A DNA stretch of 49,953 bases from an uncultured Actinomycetes bacterium (GTDB taxonomy: Bacteria; Actinomycetota; Acidimicrobiia; Acidimicrobiales; Microtrichaceae), in assembly GCA_903873135.1 (NCBI GenBank), contig CAIQNH010000089.1, positions 1-49,953 of the forward strand. Reading direction: 5' to 3'. The translations under genes and the position numbers were made by a program. The notes beneath the pieces are model-generated. The model saw only the letters and a program-made list of their open reading frames with translations, did no database searches and was not told the DNA's origin. This document shows, piece by piece, positions 16,943 through 25,420 of this stretch (its first letter is position 1; each line of letters begins with the position of its first letter).

Positions 16943-18723
16943 CCGACGGCTCCTCCCACGGACTCCGCACCGGCGGGAGGGCCGTCGACGGGGATGCCGA
17001 GCCAGCGGGGGTGGTCGGCCAGCTTGGACCTCGCGAGCACGATCGAGGTCGGGCGCAGGAACACGTACGCCGAGACCAGGTCGAAGATCGTCATGACGCC
17101 GAGGTAGAAGGCGAACCCTCGCACCGGGCCCACCGAGAGCCAGTAGAGGACGCCCGCACCGATCAGGGACGAGACGTCCGCCTTGACGATCGTGGCGTAG
17201 GCGCTCGAGAACGACCGCTCGACCGTGGTGCGGACCGTCGCGCCACCGAGGACGTCCTCCTTCCACCCCTCGAAGAACACGATGCTCGAGTCGAGCGAGA
17301 TGCCGATCGAGACGATGATGCCGACGACACCGGCGAGCGTCACCGTGGCGTTGAGGTTCGACATGACGATCCAGAGCAGGGACGCGGAGATGGTCATGCT
17401 GCCGAGCGTGATCAGCGCCAGGAGCCGGTAGTAGGCGAACAGGTAGGCGAACACCAGCGCCAGGCCGATCAGCCCGGCGATGATCCCTGCCCGGAGTGCG
17501 TCCTCGCCGAGCGTCGCCGAGACCAGCTCCGCCTGCTGGGCCTGGAGCTCGATCGGCAGGGAGCCGAACCGCAGCGAGACCGCCAGGTTCTTGGCCTGCT
17601 CCTCGGTGAAGTCACCCGAGATCTGGATCTGGTCCCGGCTGAAGTTCGGCTCGTTGATGGCCGGGGCGGACAGCACCTCGGAGTCGAGCACGATCGCGAG
17701 CCGACCGGGGTTGGACCCCGAGCCCGGACACACCTCCGGGTCACCGGCGTTGCACTTGGCAGCGATCGCGTTGAAGAGGTCGATCCCCTCCGGCCCGGTC
17801 CTGAACACCGGGTTCACCGTCCAGAGGCCCTCCTGGTTGAGCCCGGCCGTGGCCGTCTCCACCGCGGTCCCCGTCAGCTGGGTGGGTCCGAGCTCGTAGA
17901 CGAAGCCGTCCCGGTCGGTGAGGCGGACCACGGCGTCGCGCTGGTCCTCGCCCGGCGGCGTGACGTTCGCGTTGAGCTGCTGCTCGAGCTGGTACAGCTC
18001 CACGAACTTCGGGTTGGACAGGTCGGCTCCGCCCGAGGGAGCCGGGGTCGTCGTGGGTGGGACCGTCGTGGGCGAACCCTGACGGCGGAACTGCACCGAC
18101 CGACCGCCTCCGGTGTTGGCCCCGGCCGTCGGGTCGATCGTCGTGGCGGGAGCCCCGGGAACCGCCGGCGGCGCCGTGGTCGTCGGCGGGACGGTGGTGG
18201 TCGCCGTCGGGTCGGACGGGAGCTGTGACTGGGCTGCAGCCGTCTGCTGCTCGACGAGCTGGGCGGCCGTCACCCCCTCCGGCAGCGCCAGCTCGGCGCG
18301 GAGCTCGGCCACCTTCGCCTCGGCGTCGGTGCGAGCCTGGCCCGACAGCGTCTGGCCGAGGTCGCCGAGGACCGGCCGGAACCGGAGCTCGGCGGTCTTG
18401 CCGACGATGTCGAGCACCTGCTGCTGGTCGGTGGCACCGGGCAGCTGCACCTGGATGGTGTTCCCCTGACGGGAGACCTCCGGCTCGGCCACGCCGAGCG
18501 CGTCGACACGCTTGCGGATGATCGCGATGGTCTGGTCGAGTTGCTCCGGCGTCACGTCCTCGGTGACCTCGCCGTTCGCGACCGGCTGCAGGTTGACCGA
18601 CACCCCGCCCTGCAGATCCAGGCCGAGCGTCGGCGTGCGCCCCGAGACGATCGTCGCGATCAGGAGCCCGTAGACCACGACCATGGTCGCCAGCGAGAGC
18701 CGGCCGGGGTGACGCTTCAGCAC
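16939..18723 (-). CDS. secD: Protein translocase subunit SecD
   Basis: 594 aa. Partner of SecF. N-terminal helix followed by the hallmark TPTLGLDLQGGVSVNLQP, the large extracellular domain, and a C-terminal six-helix RND core (AGIIAGLIGLALVFAYLFAYYRLLALITLGSM; IGISLDSSIVFFEGWKEDV). Within the extracellular domain, about residues 170-240, is a low-complexity insertion rich in Thr/Pro/Ala (TATTTVPPTTTAPPAVPG and SPTTVPPTTTPAPSGG). The GTG start at 18723 is 43 bp after yajC, a gap bridged by a 17-codon ORF. Coupled to secF by a GTGA overlap. Confidence 0.95.
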   Translation of the reverse strand: MLKRHPGRLSLATMVVVYGLLIATIVSGRTPTLGLDLQGGVSVNLQPVANGEVTEDVTPEQLDQTIAIIRKRVDALGVAEPEVSRQGNTIQVQLPGATDQQQVLDIVGKTAELRFRPVLGDLGQTLSGQARTDAEAKVAELRAELALPEGVTAAQLVEQQTAAAQSQLPSDPTATTTVPPTTTAPPAVPGAPATTIDPTAGANTGGGRSVQFRRQGSPTTVPPTTTPAPSGGADLSNPKFVELYQLEQQLNANVTPPGEDQRDAVVRLTDRDGFVYELGPTQLTGTAVETATAGLNQEGLWTVNPVFRTGPEGIDLFNAIAAKCNAGDPEVCPGSGSNPGRLAIVLDSEVLSAPAINEPNFSRDQIQISGDFTEEQAKNLAVSLRFGSLPIELQAQQAELVSATLGEDALRAGIIAGLIGLALVFAYLFAYYRLLALITLGSMTISASLLWIVMSNLNATVTLAGVVGIIVSIGISLDSSIVFFEGWKEDVLGGATVRTTVERSFSSAYATIVKADVSSLIGAGVLYWLSVGPVRGFAFYLGVMTIFDLVSAYVFLRPTSIVLARSKLADHPRWLGIPVDGPPAGAESVGGAVG

Positions 18724-18770
18724 CGACGGCCCGCTCGCCGGTCGGTCACGGCCAGGTCGAGCACCGTCAC
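18717..18770 (-). CDS. Possible 17-codon coupling ORF between yajC and secD
   Basis: A GTG at 18770 sits in a GTGA overlap with the yajC stop, opens a 17-codon frame (VTVLDLAVTDRRAGRRC), and stops at 18717-18719, seven bases into secD (its TGA lies inside GTGCTGA at the secD start). It exactly bridges the only open gap in yajC-secD-secF and could carry ribosomes across. The peptide has no recognisable family and could be a chance frame. Confidence 0.3.
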   Translation of the reverse strand: MTVLDLAVTDRRAGRRC

Positions 18771-19225
18771 CTGCCGCCTGCGCCGTCGCCCGACCCCTTG
18801 CCGGACTGCTTGGGGGTCACCCGCCGTGAGACCACCGGTGCGTCGCCGCCGTCGTCGTCGGACGACGCGCCACCCCCACCGCCGCCACCGCCGAGCAGCC
18901 CGGAGAGGAACCCACCCTTGCTCTCCTCGGCCGGTTCGCTCAGGTTCCGGCTCACCGACCCCTTGGCCACCCGGATGACCACGTCGTTGTCGACCTCGAG
19001 GTGGACGAGGTCGTCCTCGACGACGTTGATCACACCCACGATGCCGCCGGCGGTCACGACCTCGTCGCCGGCGCTCAGCGAGCTCACGAGCTGCTGCTGA
19101 CGGGCCCGCTGCTTCCGTTGCGGCACGATCATCAGGTAGATGAGCAGGCCGAACGGCACGAGGATGAACAGGAGACCCAGCGGGCTGCCCTGCTCCTGGG
19201 CGAGGACTGGCACGAGTGCGTTCAC
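18767..19225 (-). CDS. yajC: Preprotein translocase subunit YajC
   Basis: 152 aa. Single transmembrane helix (about 15-37: SPLGLLFILVPFGLLIYLMIVPQRKQRARQQQ), then the conserved LSAGDEVVTAGGIVGVINVVEDDLVHLEVDNDVVIRVAKGSVSRNL. YajC is an accessory subunit of SecDF-YajC. The C-terminus is a long Gly-rich linker (eight consecutive Gly) and an Asp/Lys-rich tail. The GTG start at 19225 has TACCAT nine bases upstream. It heads the yajC-secD-secF unit directly after tgt. Confidence 0.93.
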   Translation of the reverse strand: MNALVPVLAQEQGSPLGLLFILVPFGLLIYLMIVPQRKQRARQQQLVSSLSAGDEVVTAGGIVGVINVVEDDLVHLEVDNDVVIRVAKGSVSRNLSEPAEESKGGFLSGLLGGGGGGGGASSDDDGGDAPVVSRRVTPKQSGKGSGDGAGGR

Positions 19226-19234
19226 AGATCGACG

Positions 19235-19240
19235 ATGGTA
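19235..19240 (-). promoter_or_regulatory. -10 box, near-leaderless promoter of yajC
   Basis: TACCAT on the minus strand, 9 nt before the GTG at 19225, in the 50-bp gap after tgt. It suggests that yajC-secD-secF can be transcribed separately from queA-tgt. Confidence 0.45.
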
Positions 19241-19275
19241 GGCCGTCGGCCCGCCGCTGTGGAACCAGGGGCCCG

Positions 19276-20406
19276 TCAGGCCGGTGGACCCGCCTCCCAG
19301 CCGGCGGCCACCTCCCGACGGAGCTCCCCCAGGGTCCCCGCGACGATCGACTCCCGGACCCGCTCGACGAGGCGCAGGACCCACCAGAGGTTGTGCAGGG
19401 TGCACAGGGTCGCAGCGGACTGCTCGTCGACGGCGACCAGGTGTCGCAGGTACCCCCGCTCGTACCGGCTGCAGGTCGGACAACCACAACCGTCCTGGAT
19501 CGGTGCGGTGTCGGCGGTGAACTCGGCCCGCCCGATGTTGAGACGGCCACGATCGGTGAGGAGCGTGCCGTGCCGGGCGAGCCGGGTCGGCAGCACGCAG
19601 TCGAACAGGTCGACGCCACGGGCCACCGCCTCGACGAGCGAGACCGGGTCGCCGACCCCCATGAGGTACCGGGGTCGGTCCGTGGGGAGCGCAGCGACGG
19701 CGGCGTCGATGGCCGGGAGCATCTCCGAGCGGGACTCCCCGACCGACAGCCCCCCGAGCGCGTAGCCGTCGAAGCCGAGCGCCACCGTGCGCTCCGCAGC
19801 CTCCCGGCGCAGCTCGGGGTCGACCCCACCCTGCACGATGCCGAAGATCGACTGGTCCTCGGTGCGGGTCCGAACGGCGAGGGCCCGTCGCGCCCAGGCC
19901 TCGGTGGTGTCGACGGCCCGCCGCAGCTCGTCGATCGGCGCCGGCAGCGCCGGACAGACGTCGAGGACCATCTGGACGTCCGCGCCGATGCGCTCCTGCT
20001 CGGCCACGGCGAGCTCCGGTGTGAGCAGGATCCGCGTCCCGTCGTAGGTCGACGCGAACTCGGCGCCCTGGTCGCTCACCCGCGGGGACAGGGAGAACAC
20101 CTGGTAGCCACCGGAGTCGGTCAGGGTCGGTCCGGGCCACCCTGCGAACGGTCCCAGACCCCCGAGCCGCTCCACGACCTCCGCTCCCGGACGGAGCATC
20201 AGGTGGTAGGTGTTGGCCAGGAGGACCTCGAAGCGCGTTCCGGAGGGCGTCGACAGCGCAGCCACCTCGTGGGTCGCCACGGAGCGGACCGTCCCTCGGG
20301 TGGCCACGGGCATGAACGCCGGTGTGCGGACCTCCCCGCGGGCCAGACGCAGTCGTCCCGTTCGAGCCGCACCGTCGGTGGCCTCCACGGTGAGCTCGGC
20401 GATCAC
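19276..20406 (-). CDS. tgt: Queuine/preQ1 tRNA-guanine transglycosylase
   Basis: 376 aa. It exchanges guanine-34 of GUN-anticodon tRNAs for the queuosine precursor preQ1. Key residues: D97 in TLTDSGGYQVFSL, nucleophile D269 in VDLFDCVLPTRLARHG, zinc ligands C307, C309, C312 and H338 (CGCPTC...TLHNL), at the expected spacing. The GTG start at 20406 overlaps the queA stop as GTGA. queA-tgt-yajC-secD-secF is the arrangement known from E. coli and many others; mycobacteria, as far as I recall, lack queA and tgt here. Confidence 0.96.
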   Translation of the reverse strand: MIAELTVEATDGAARTGRLRLARGEVRTPAFMPVATRGTVRSVATHEVAALSTPSGTRFEVLLANTYHLMLRPGAEVVERLGGLGPFAGWPGPTLTDSGGYQVFSLSPRVSDQGAEFASTYDGTRILLTPELAVAEQERIGADVQMVLDVCPALPAPIDELRRAVDTTEAWARRALAVRTRTEDQSIFGIVQGGVDPELRREAAERTVALGFDGYALGGLSVGESRSEMLPAIDAAVAALPTDRPRYLMGVGDPVSLVEAVARGVDLFDCVLPTRLARHGTLLTDRGRLNIGRAEFTADTAPIQDGCGCPTCSRYERGYLRHLVAVDEQSAATLCTLHNLWWVLRLVERVRESIVAGTLGELRREVAAGWEAGPPA

Positions 20407-21416
20407 CGCACGACCTCCAGCAGCGAGGCGTCTCCGAAGCTCAGGAACCGGTAGTCGGCCTCCAGTGCCTCGCGGTACAGCGCGCGCCACTCGGGCCCGA
20501 CGAACGCCTCGACGAGCGCGAGCAGCGACGAACGGGGCAGGTGGAAGTTGGTGAGGAGCCGGTCGACCGCGGCGAACCGGTGCCCGGGGGTGATGAACAG
20601 GTCCGTGCGACCGTCGAGCTCTCCCGTGGCGGCGACCGACTCGAGCGCCCGGACGCTGGTCGTGCCGACGGCGAGCACCGGACGTCCGGCGTCGCGTGCG
20701 GCGACGACCTCCGACCAGACCGACTCCGGTACCCGGTAGCGCTCGGTGTGGATCACGTGGTCCTCCACCAGCTCGGCGTCGATCGGGCGGAAGGTGTCCA
20801 GTCCCACCACCAGCTCCACGGCGAGCACGTCGGCACCGCCGGCGAGCAGCGCGTCGAGCACGCCCGGGGTCAGGTGCAGGCCGGCCGTCGGCGCGGCGAC
20901 CGACCCGGGCCGACGGGCGTACACGGTCTGGTACCGGGCCGGATCGGCCAGCGGAGCGCGGATGTAGGGCGGCAGCGGGGTGACACCGCTCTCGGCCAGC
21001 GCCTCGGCGAGCGGCCCGTCCGAGACGGGGCGCACCAGCCGCCGTCCGCCGGTCAGGGTCTCGCCGAGCTCGAGGCGCAGCGGCCCCCGACTGGCCTCGA
21101 CCACGGCACCCGCCCGGAGCTGACGCGAGGGCCGGCACAACGCCTGCCACCACCCGTCGGCGGCCGGCTCGAGCAGCAGGATCTCGCCGTCGGTCGCTCC
21201 GGGTCGGCGGACCGGGATCCGGGCGGGGATCACGGAGGTCTCGTTCACCACGACCACCGTGCCGGGTTCCACGAGCTCGGGGAGGTCCGCCACGCGACGG
21301 TGGCGTCCGGTACCCGACGCGCCGGCCACGAGGAGTCGAGCGGCGTCCCGGGGTTCGATCGGCGCCTGGGCGATCGCTCCCTCGGGGAGCTCGTAGTCGA
21401 GCTCCGCGGAGCGCAC
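20403..21416 (-). CDS. queA: S-adenosylmethionine:tRNA ribosyltransferase-isomerase
   Basis: 337 aa. It transfers and isomerises the ribosyl part of SAM onto preQ1-tRNA to give epoxyqueuosine. Motifs: FDYELP-like start (LDYELPEGAIAQAPIEPRDAARLLV), VVVNETSVIPARI, RYQTVYARRPGSVAAPTAGLHLTPGVLDAL, VGLDTFRPI, VLAVGTTSVRALES, DLFITPGHRFAAVDRLLTNFHLPRSSLLALVEAF. The GTG start at 21416 lies 5 bp after the acyl-CoA dehydrogenase stop. Coupled to tgt. Confidence 0.96.
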   Translation of the reverse strand: MRSAELDYELPEGAIAQAPIEPRDAARLLVAGASGTGRHRRVADLPELVEPGTVVVVNETSVIPARIPVRRPGATDGEILLLEPAADGWWQALCRPSRQLRAGAVVEASRGPLRLELGETLTGGRRLVRPVSDGPLAEALAESGVTPLPPYIRAPLADPARYQTVYARRPGSVAAPTAGLHLTPGVLDALLAGGADVLAVELVVGLDTFRPIDAELVEDHVIHTERYRVPESVWSEVVAARDAGRPVLAVGTTSVRALESVAATGELDGRTDLFITPGHRFAAVDRLLTNFHLPRSSLLALVEAFVGPEWRALYREALEADYRFLSFGDASLLEVVR

Positions 21417-21421
21417 CGACC

Positions 21422-22570
21422 TCAGAGCCCCATCGACCGGCCGATGATCTCCTTCATGATCTCCGACGTGCCTCCGTAGATCGAGGTGACACGGGCGTCG
21501 GTGTAGGCCCGGGCGATCGGGTACTCGATCATGTAGCCGTACCCGCCGTGGAGCTGCACGCAGCGGTCGGCGACACGCTTCTGCAGGTCGGTGCACCACC
21601 ACTTGGCCATGGCCGCGGTCTCGGCGGTGAGCGTTCCGGCGTTGAGGGCCAGCACGCACTGGTCGGTGAACGACTCGGCGATCGTGACCTCGGTCTCCAT
21701 CTCGGCCATCACGAACCTGCTGTTCTGGAACGACCCGACGGGCTGCCCGAAGGCCGTGCGCTCACGGACGTACTCGAGCGTCCAGGTGAGCATGGCCCTG
21801 GCGTGGGCCACACCGGCGAGCGCGATCGACAGTCGCTCCTGGGGGAGGTTCTTCACCAGCAGGAGGAACCCCTCGCCCTCGGCCCCGATCCGGTTCTCCA
21901 CCGGCACCCTCACGTCGTTGAAGAACAGTTCGGCCGTGTCCTGGGCGTGCATGCCGACCTTCTCGAGGTTGCGGCCGCGCTCGAAGCCCTCCATCCCGCG
22001 CTCCACGACCACGATCGAGATCCCCGAGTGCCGCTGCGACGGGTCCGTCTTGGCGGCGACCAGCACCAGGTCGGCGTTGATCCCGTTGGTGATGAACGTC
22101 TTGGACCCGTTCAGGACGTAGGTGTCACCGTCCCGGATGGCCGTCGTCGTCATGGACGCCAGGTCCGAGCCGATCCCGGGTTCCGTCATGGCGACGGCCG
22201 TGACGAGCTCACCCGAGGCGATCCCCGGCAGCCAGCGGGCCTGCTGGTCCTCGTCGGCGTAGTCGAGGAAGTAGGGCAGGCAGACGTCGGTGTGGAGGGT
22301 GAGTCCCAGTCCGTGCGGCAGCAGGTCCGCGGCACACAGTTCCTCGGCGATCACCTGGCTGTAGCGGAAGTCGGTCATCCCGGCCCCGCCGAACTCCTCG
22401 GGAACCGGCATGGCGAGGAACCCGGCGGCGCCTGCGCTCGCGAACACCGAACGGGGCACGATCTCGGCCTCGGTCCACTCGTCCCGGTGCGGGACCATCT
22501 CCCGCTCGAGGAACGTGCGGTAGGCCTTGCGGAACATCTCGTGTTCCTCGTCGAAGATCGTGCGTTCCAT
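21422..22570 (-). CDS. Acyl-CoA dehydrogenase, long-chain (LCAD-like)
   Basis: 382 aa, full length. FAD enzyme for the first step of beta-oxidation. Conserved AMTEPGIGSDLASM, NGSKTFITNG, CVQLHGGYGYMIEYPIARAYTDARV and IYGGTSEIMKEIIGR. At the usual MCAD/SCAD catalytic position (YEGT) there is Gly (YGGT). Instead Glu is present in LPQERLSIA (E245), the catalytic-base position of LCAD and isovaleryl-CoA dehydrogenase, so long- or branched-chain acyl-CoA is the likelier substrate. A strong GGAGGTGA (22577-22584, minus strand) six bases upstream fixes the start. It interrupts the usual ruvB-queA junction. Confidence 0.93.
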   Translation of the reverse strand: MERTIFDEEHEMFRKAYRTFLEREMVPHRDEWTEAEIVPRSVFASAGAAGFLAMPVPEEFGGAGMTDFRYSQVIAEELCAADLLPHGLGLTLHTDVCLPYFLDYADEDQQARWLPGIASGELVTAVAMTEPGIGSDLASMTTTAIRDGDTYVLNGSKTFITNGINADLVLVAAKTDPSQRHSGISIVVVERGMEGFERGRNLEKVGMHAQDTAELFFNDVRVPVENRIGAEGEGFLLLVKNLPQERLSIALAGVAHARAMLTWTLEYVRERTAFGQPVGSFQNSRFVMAEMETEVTIAESFTDQCVLALNAGTLTAETAAMAKWWCTDLQKRVADRCVQLHGGYGYMIEYPIARAYTDARVTSIYGGTSEIMKEIIGRSMGL

Positions 22571-22576
22571 CGGTGC

Positions 22577-22584
22577 TCACCTCC
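22577..22584 (-). promoter_or_regulatory. Shine-Dalgarno site of the acyl-CoA dehydrogenase
   Basis: GGAGGTGA six bases before the ATG at 22570. One of few strong ribosome-binding sites in the window, so this gene is made from a leadered transcript. Confidence 0.65.
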
Positions 22585-22653
22585 GGTCGGTGCTGACTCC
22601 ACAGGATCGCGCACGACCCCGCCGCAGGCGCAACCGGTCTCCGGTGGGCGCCG

Positions 22654-23742
22654 TCAGTCGAAGAGACCGTCACCGGACGCCTGGACCGGGGGCGGTGCGT
22701 GCAGGCCGAGGTGGCGCCAGGCAGCGGCGGTGGCCACCCGGCCCCGGGGTGTTCGGACCAGGAGTCCCTGCTGGATCAGGTAGGGCTCGTAGACGTCCTC
22801 GACCGTCTCCGTCGGCTCGGACACGGCGATGGCGAGCGTCGACAGGCCCACGGGCCCGCCGTCGAACCGCTCGCAGAGCGCGCTCAGGATGGTGCGGTCG
22901 ACCTTGTCGAGTCCGAGCTCGTCGATCCCGAACAGGGCGAGCCCCTCGGCGGCGACGTCGGCGTCGATCGCGCCGTCCCGCATGACCTCGGCCACGTCAC
23001 GGACCCGCCGGAGGAGGCGGTTGGCGATCCGGGGGGTTCCGCGGGACCGGGAGGCGATCTCGGCGGCGCCCTCGGGGGTGATGCTGGCCCCGAGGATCTC
23101 GGCGGCCCGCTCGACGATCGCCTGCAGGTCCTCGGGCTCGTAGTAGTCGAGCCGCGCCACCAGGCCGAACCGGTCCCGGAGCGGGCCGGTGATCAGCCCC
23201 GTCCGTGTGGTGGCGCCCACCAGACAGAACCGGGGCAGGTCCAGACGGATGGTCCGGGCGGCCGGGCCCTTGCCGAGCACGATGTCGAGCACGAAGTCCT
23301 CGAGCGCCGGGTAGAGCACCTCCTCGACCGAACGGGACAGGCGGTGGATCTCGTCGATGAAGAGCACGTCGCCCTCGCCGAGCTTGGTGAGGATGGCCGC
23401 CACGTCACCCGGACGCTCGAGCGCGGGACCCGACGTCACGTGCAACTCCACCTCCATCTCGGCCGCGACGATGCCGGCGAGCGACGTCTTGCCGAGCCCG
23501 GGCGGACCGGCGAAGAGCAGGTGGTCGGCGGCCTGACCGCGCCGCGCCGCCGCGTCCAGGATCACCCGGAGCCTCGTCTTGGTCTCCTGCTGGCCGACGA
23601 ACTCCTCGAGTCGCCGTGGCCGCAGGCTCGGGAGCGGGGCCACCGTGGCGTCGTCGGACGGGTCGCCGGTGACCGTCCGCTCGAGGACCGCCGGGTCCTC
23701 CCCGGGGCCGGCCTCCGGGTCCAGGAGCTCGTCTCGGGCCAC
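22654..23742 (-). CDS. ruvB: Holliday junction helicase RuvB
   Basis: 362 aa. AAA+ motor of RuvAB branch migration. [25 protein letters not shown], Walker [14 protein letters not shown], Walker [20 protein letters not shown], sensor [18 protein letters not shown] and the C-terminal winged helix ([47 protein letters not shown]). The GTG start at 23742 is 2 bp after the ruvA stop. Last gene of a ruvC-ruvA-ruvB unit. Confidence 0.97.
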   Translation of the reverse strand: MARDELLDPEAGPGEDPAVLERTVTGDPSDDATVAPLPSLRPRRLEEFVGQQETKTRLRVILDAAARRGQAADHLLFAGPPGLGKTSLAGIVAAEMEVELHVTSGPALERPGDVAAILTKLGEGDVLFIDEIHRLSRSVEEVLYPALEDFVLDIVLGKGPAARTIRLDLPRFCLVGATTRTGLITGPLRDRFGLVARLDYYEPEDLQAIVERAAEILGASITPEGAAEIASRSRGTPRIANRLLRRVRDVAEVMRDGAIDADVAAEGLALFGIDELGLDKVDRTILSALCERFDGGPVGLSTLAIAVSEPTETVEDVYEPYLIQQGLLVRTPRGRVATAAAWRHLGLHAPPPVQASGDGLFD

Positions 23743-23744
23743 GC

Positions 23745-24362
23745 TCAGGCCACCGCCAACCGCTGGAGGGCCGTGCGCAGGAGATCCGAGGTGTCACCCT
23801 CCTCCGGGAGGTCCGACAGCACCGTGCGGATCTCCTCCTGCCGGTAGCCGAGCTCCTCGAGGGCGTCACGGACCTCCGAGCGGACGTCCGCTGACCGCGC
23901 CCCGCCGTCCCCGACGACCCGGGGTGGCGTCGTCGGCTCCCCCAGTCGGGTCGCCAGGTCGACCAGGAGGCGCGCCGCGGTCTTGGCGCCGACACCGGGC
24001 ACCCCGCGCAGCGACGCGGCGTCGCCCGACGCCACGACGACCCGGAGCTCGTCCGGCGTGTGGACCGAGAGGATGGCCAGCGCGAGCGCCGGACCCACGC
24101 CGTGCGCGCCGATGAGCTCACCGAACACCCGGCGCTGGTCCGAGGTGGCGAACCCGTAGAGGACCTGCGCGTCCTCCCGGACGACGTGGTGGATGTGCAG
24201 GCGGAGCTCGTCCCCCGGCGAGGGGCCGGCCGGAGGGAGGTCGAGCTCCCGCAGCGCGAGCGGCGTGACGAGCACCCGGTAGCCCACGCCGCCGACCTCG
24301 AGGACGAGCTCGCCCCCGTCGTCAGCGACCTCGGCCACGACGCCGCTCAGGGAGGCGATCAT
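23745..24362 (-). CDS. ruvA: Holliday junction DNA-binding subunit RuvA
   Basis: 205 aa. It tetramerises on four-way junctions. OB-fold N-terminus ([46 protein letters not shown]), the two helix-hairpin-helix motifs ([16 protein letters not shown] and [19 protein letters not shown]), a flexible linker and the RuvB-binding domain III ([15 protein letters not shown]). It starts with ATG at 24362, 14 bp after ruvC. A long upstream frame was rejected because it is antisense-like. Confidence 0.96.
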   Translation of the reverse strand: MIASLSGVVAEVADDGGELVLEVGGVGYRVLVTPLALRELDLPPAGPSPGDELRLHIHHVVREDAQVLYGFATSDQRRVFGELIGAHGVGPALALAILSVHTPDELRVVVASGDAASLRGVPGVGAKTAARLLVDLATRLGEPTTPPRVVGDGGARSADVRSEVRDALEELGYRQEEIRTVLSDLPEEGDTSDLLRTALQRLAVA

Positions 24363-24376
24363 GCTGGCCGTGCCGG

Positions 24377-24862
24377 TCACGCGGACCGTCCCAGGGGCAG
24401 CACCGCCACGTGGGTGAGCGCGATCGCCGCTGCGTCGGCCGCGTCCGCCGGGCGGGGGGCGACGTCCAGGTCCAGCAGCCGGCGGACCATCTCCTGGACC
24501 TGCTCCTTGTCGGCCGCACCGTCGCCGGCCACGGCCGCCTTCACCTCGTTCGGCGAGTACTCGCGGACCGGGATCCCCCGCTGCGCCGACTCCGCCATGA
24601 GCACGCCCGAGGCCTGGCCGACGCCCATCGCCGTGCGGACGTTGGTCTGGAACAGGACCCGCTCGACGGCCACCGATGCGGGCGGGAACTCCTCGAGCAG
24701 GCCCCGGAAGTCGGCGAGCAGCTCGGCGAGCCGCTCCGGTACGGGGAGGTCCGGGGCGGTGCGGAACACGCCGAGGGCGACCGCACGGGGCCGACGGGCG
24801 GCCACGTCGAGCACGCAGTAACCGCAGCGGGACAGGCCCGGGTCGAGACCGAGGACGAACAC
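24377..24862 (-). CDS. ruvC: Crossover junction endonuclease RuvC
   Basis: 161 aa. It resolves Holliday junctions by paired nicks. The catalytic acids are all present: D7 (VLGLDPGLSRCGY), E67 (VAVERVLFQTN), D140 and D143 (PADAADAAAIALTH). The GTG start at 24862 has TACGAT seven bases upstream (leaderless). It heads ruvC-ruvA-ruvB. Confidence 0.96.
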   Translation of the reverse strand: MFVLGLDPGLSRCGYCVLDVAARRPRAVALGVFRTAPDLPVPERLAELLADFRGLLEEFPPASVAVERVLFQTNVRTAMGVGQASGVLMAESAQRGIPVREYSPNEVKAAVAGDGAADKEQVQEMVRRLLDLDVAPRPADAADAAAIALTHVAVLPLGRSA

Positions 24863-24869
24863 AGGTTCG

Positions 24870-24875
24870 ATCGTA
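24870..24875 (-). promoter_or_regulatory. -10 box, leaderless promoter of ruvC
   Basis: TACGAT on the minus strand, 7 nt before the GTG at 24862. No LexA-type SOS box was recognised next to it. Confidence 0.5.
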
Positions 24876-24916
24876 CCCGCCGCTCCCCTCGCGGCGGTGG
24901 ACTCCCCGGGACCCCC

Positions 24917-25396
24917 TCAGTCGCCGCCGGGCAGACCGGCGACCACGTCGAGCACCTCGGTCGCCGGCCGGTAGAGGAGGCCCGGCCCGATCGACCGGTG
25001 CGAGTAGCGCACGATCCCCCGGTCGTCGAGCACGAACACGCACCGACGGTAGAGGTCGAGCAGTCCGAGGACACCCCACTCCCGACCCACCGATCGGTCG
25101 TCGTCGCTCAGCAGCGGGAAGGCGAACCCGCCGGATCGCTCGGCGAACCGACGGTGGGACTCCGGCGACTGGTGCGACACGGCGAGCACCTGGGCGTCGA
25201 GCTCGGCGAACCCGGCGATCCCCTCGGTGTACTCCCCCAGCTGACGCCGACACACCGGCGAGCTGTCGCCGGGGTAGAAGAGGACGACGACGGGCCGGCC
25301 CCGCTGCTCGCTCAGGCGCCACCGACCCGGCTCCCCCGTCGCGCCGTCGACACCGGGGAGGTCGAACTCGGGTGCCTCCTCGCCGACGGCGACCAC
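24917..25396 (-). CDS. Peroxiredoxin (AhpC/TSA, BCP-like) with altered active site
   Basis: 159 aa, thioredoxin fold. Thiol-dependent reduction of peroxides. The peroxidatic site reads FYPGDSSPVCRRQLGEY, with C49 in place. The usual Thr of PxxxTxxC is Ser, and the BCP-type resolving Cys four or five residues later is absent (Gly/Glu there). The only other Cys is in LYRRCVFVLDD. A 1-Cys or atypical mechanism, possibly recycled by mycothiol (mshC is in this window), is inference. It lies between yebC and ruvC, with no clear promoter. Confidence 0.88.
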   Translation of the reverse strand: MVAVGEEAPEFDLPGVDGATGEPGRWRLSEQRGRPVVVLFYPGDSSPVCRRQLGEYTEGIAGFAELDAQVLAVSHQSPESHRRFAERSGGFAFPLLSDDDRSVGREWGVLGLLDLYRRCVFVLDDRGIVRYSHRSIGPGLLYRPATEVLDVVAGLPGGD

Positions 25397-25420
25397 GGTC
25401 CCGGAACCGACCGGAGCCGG

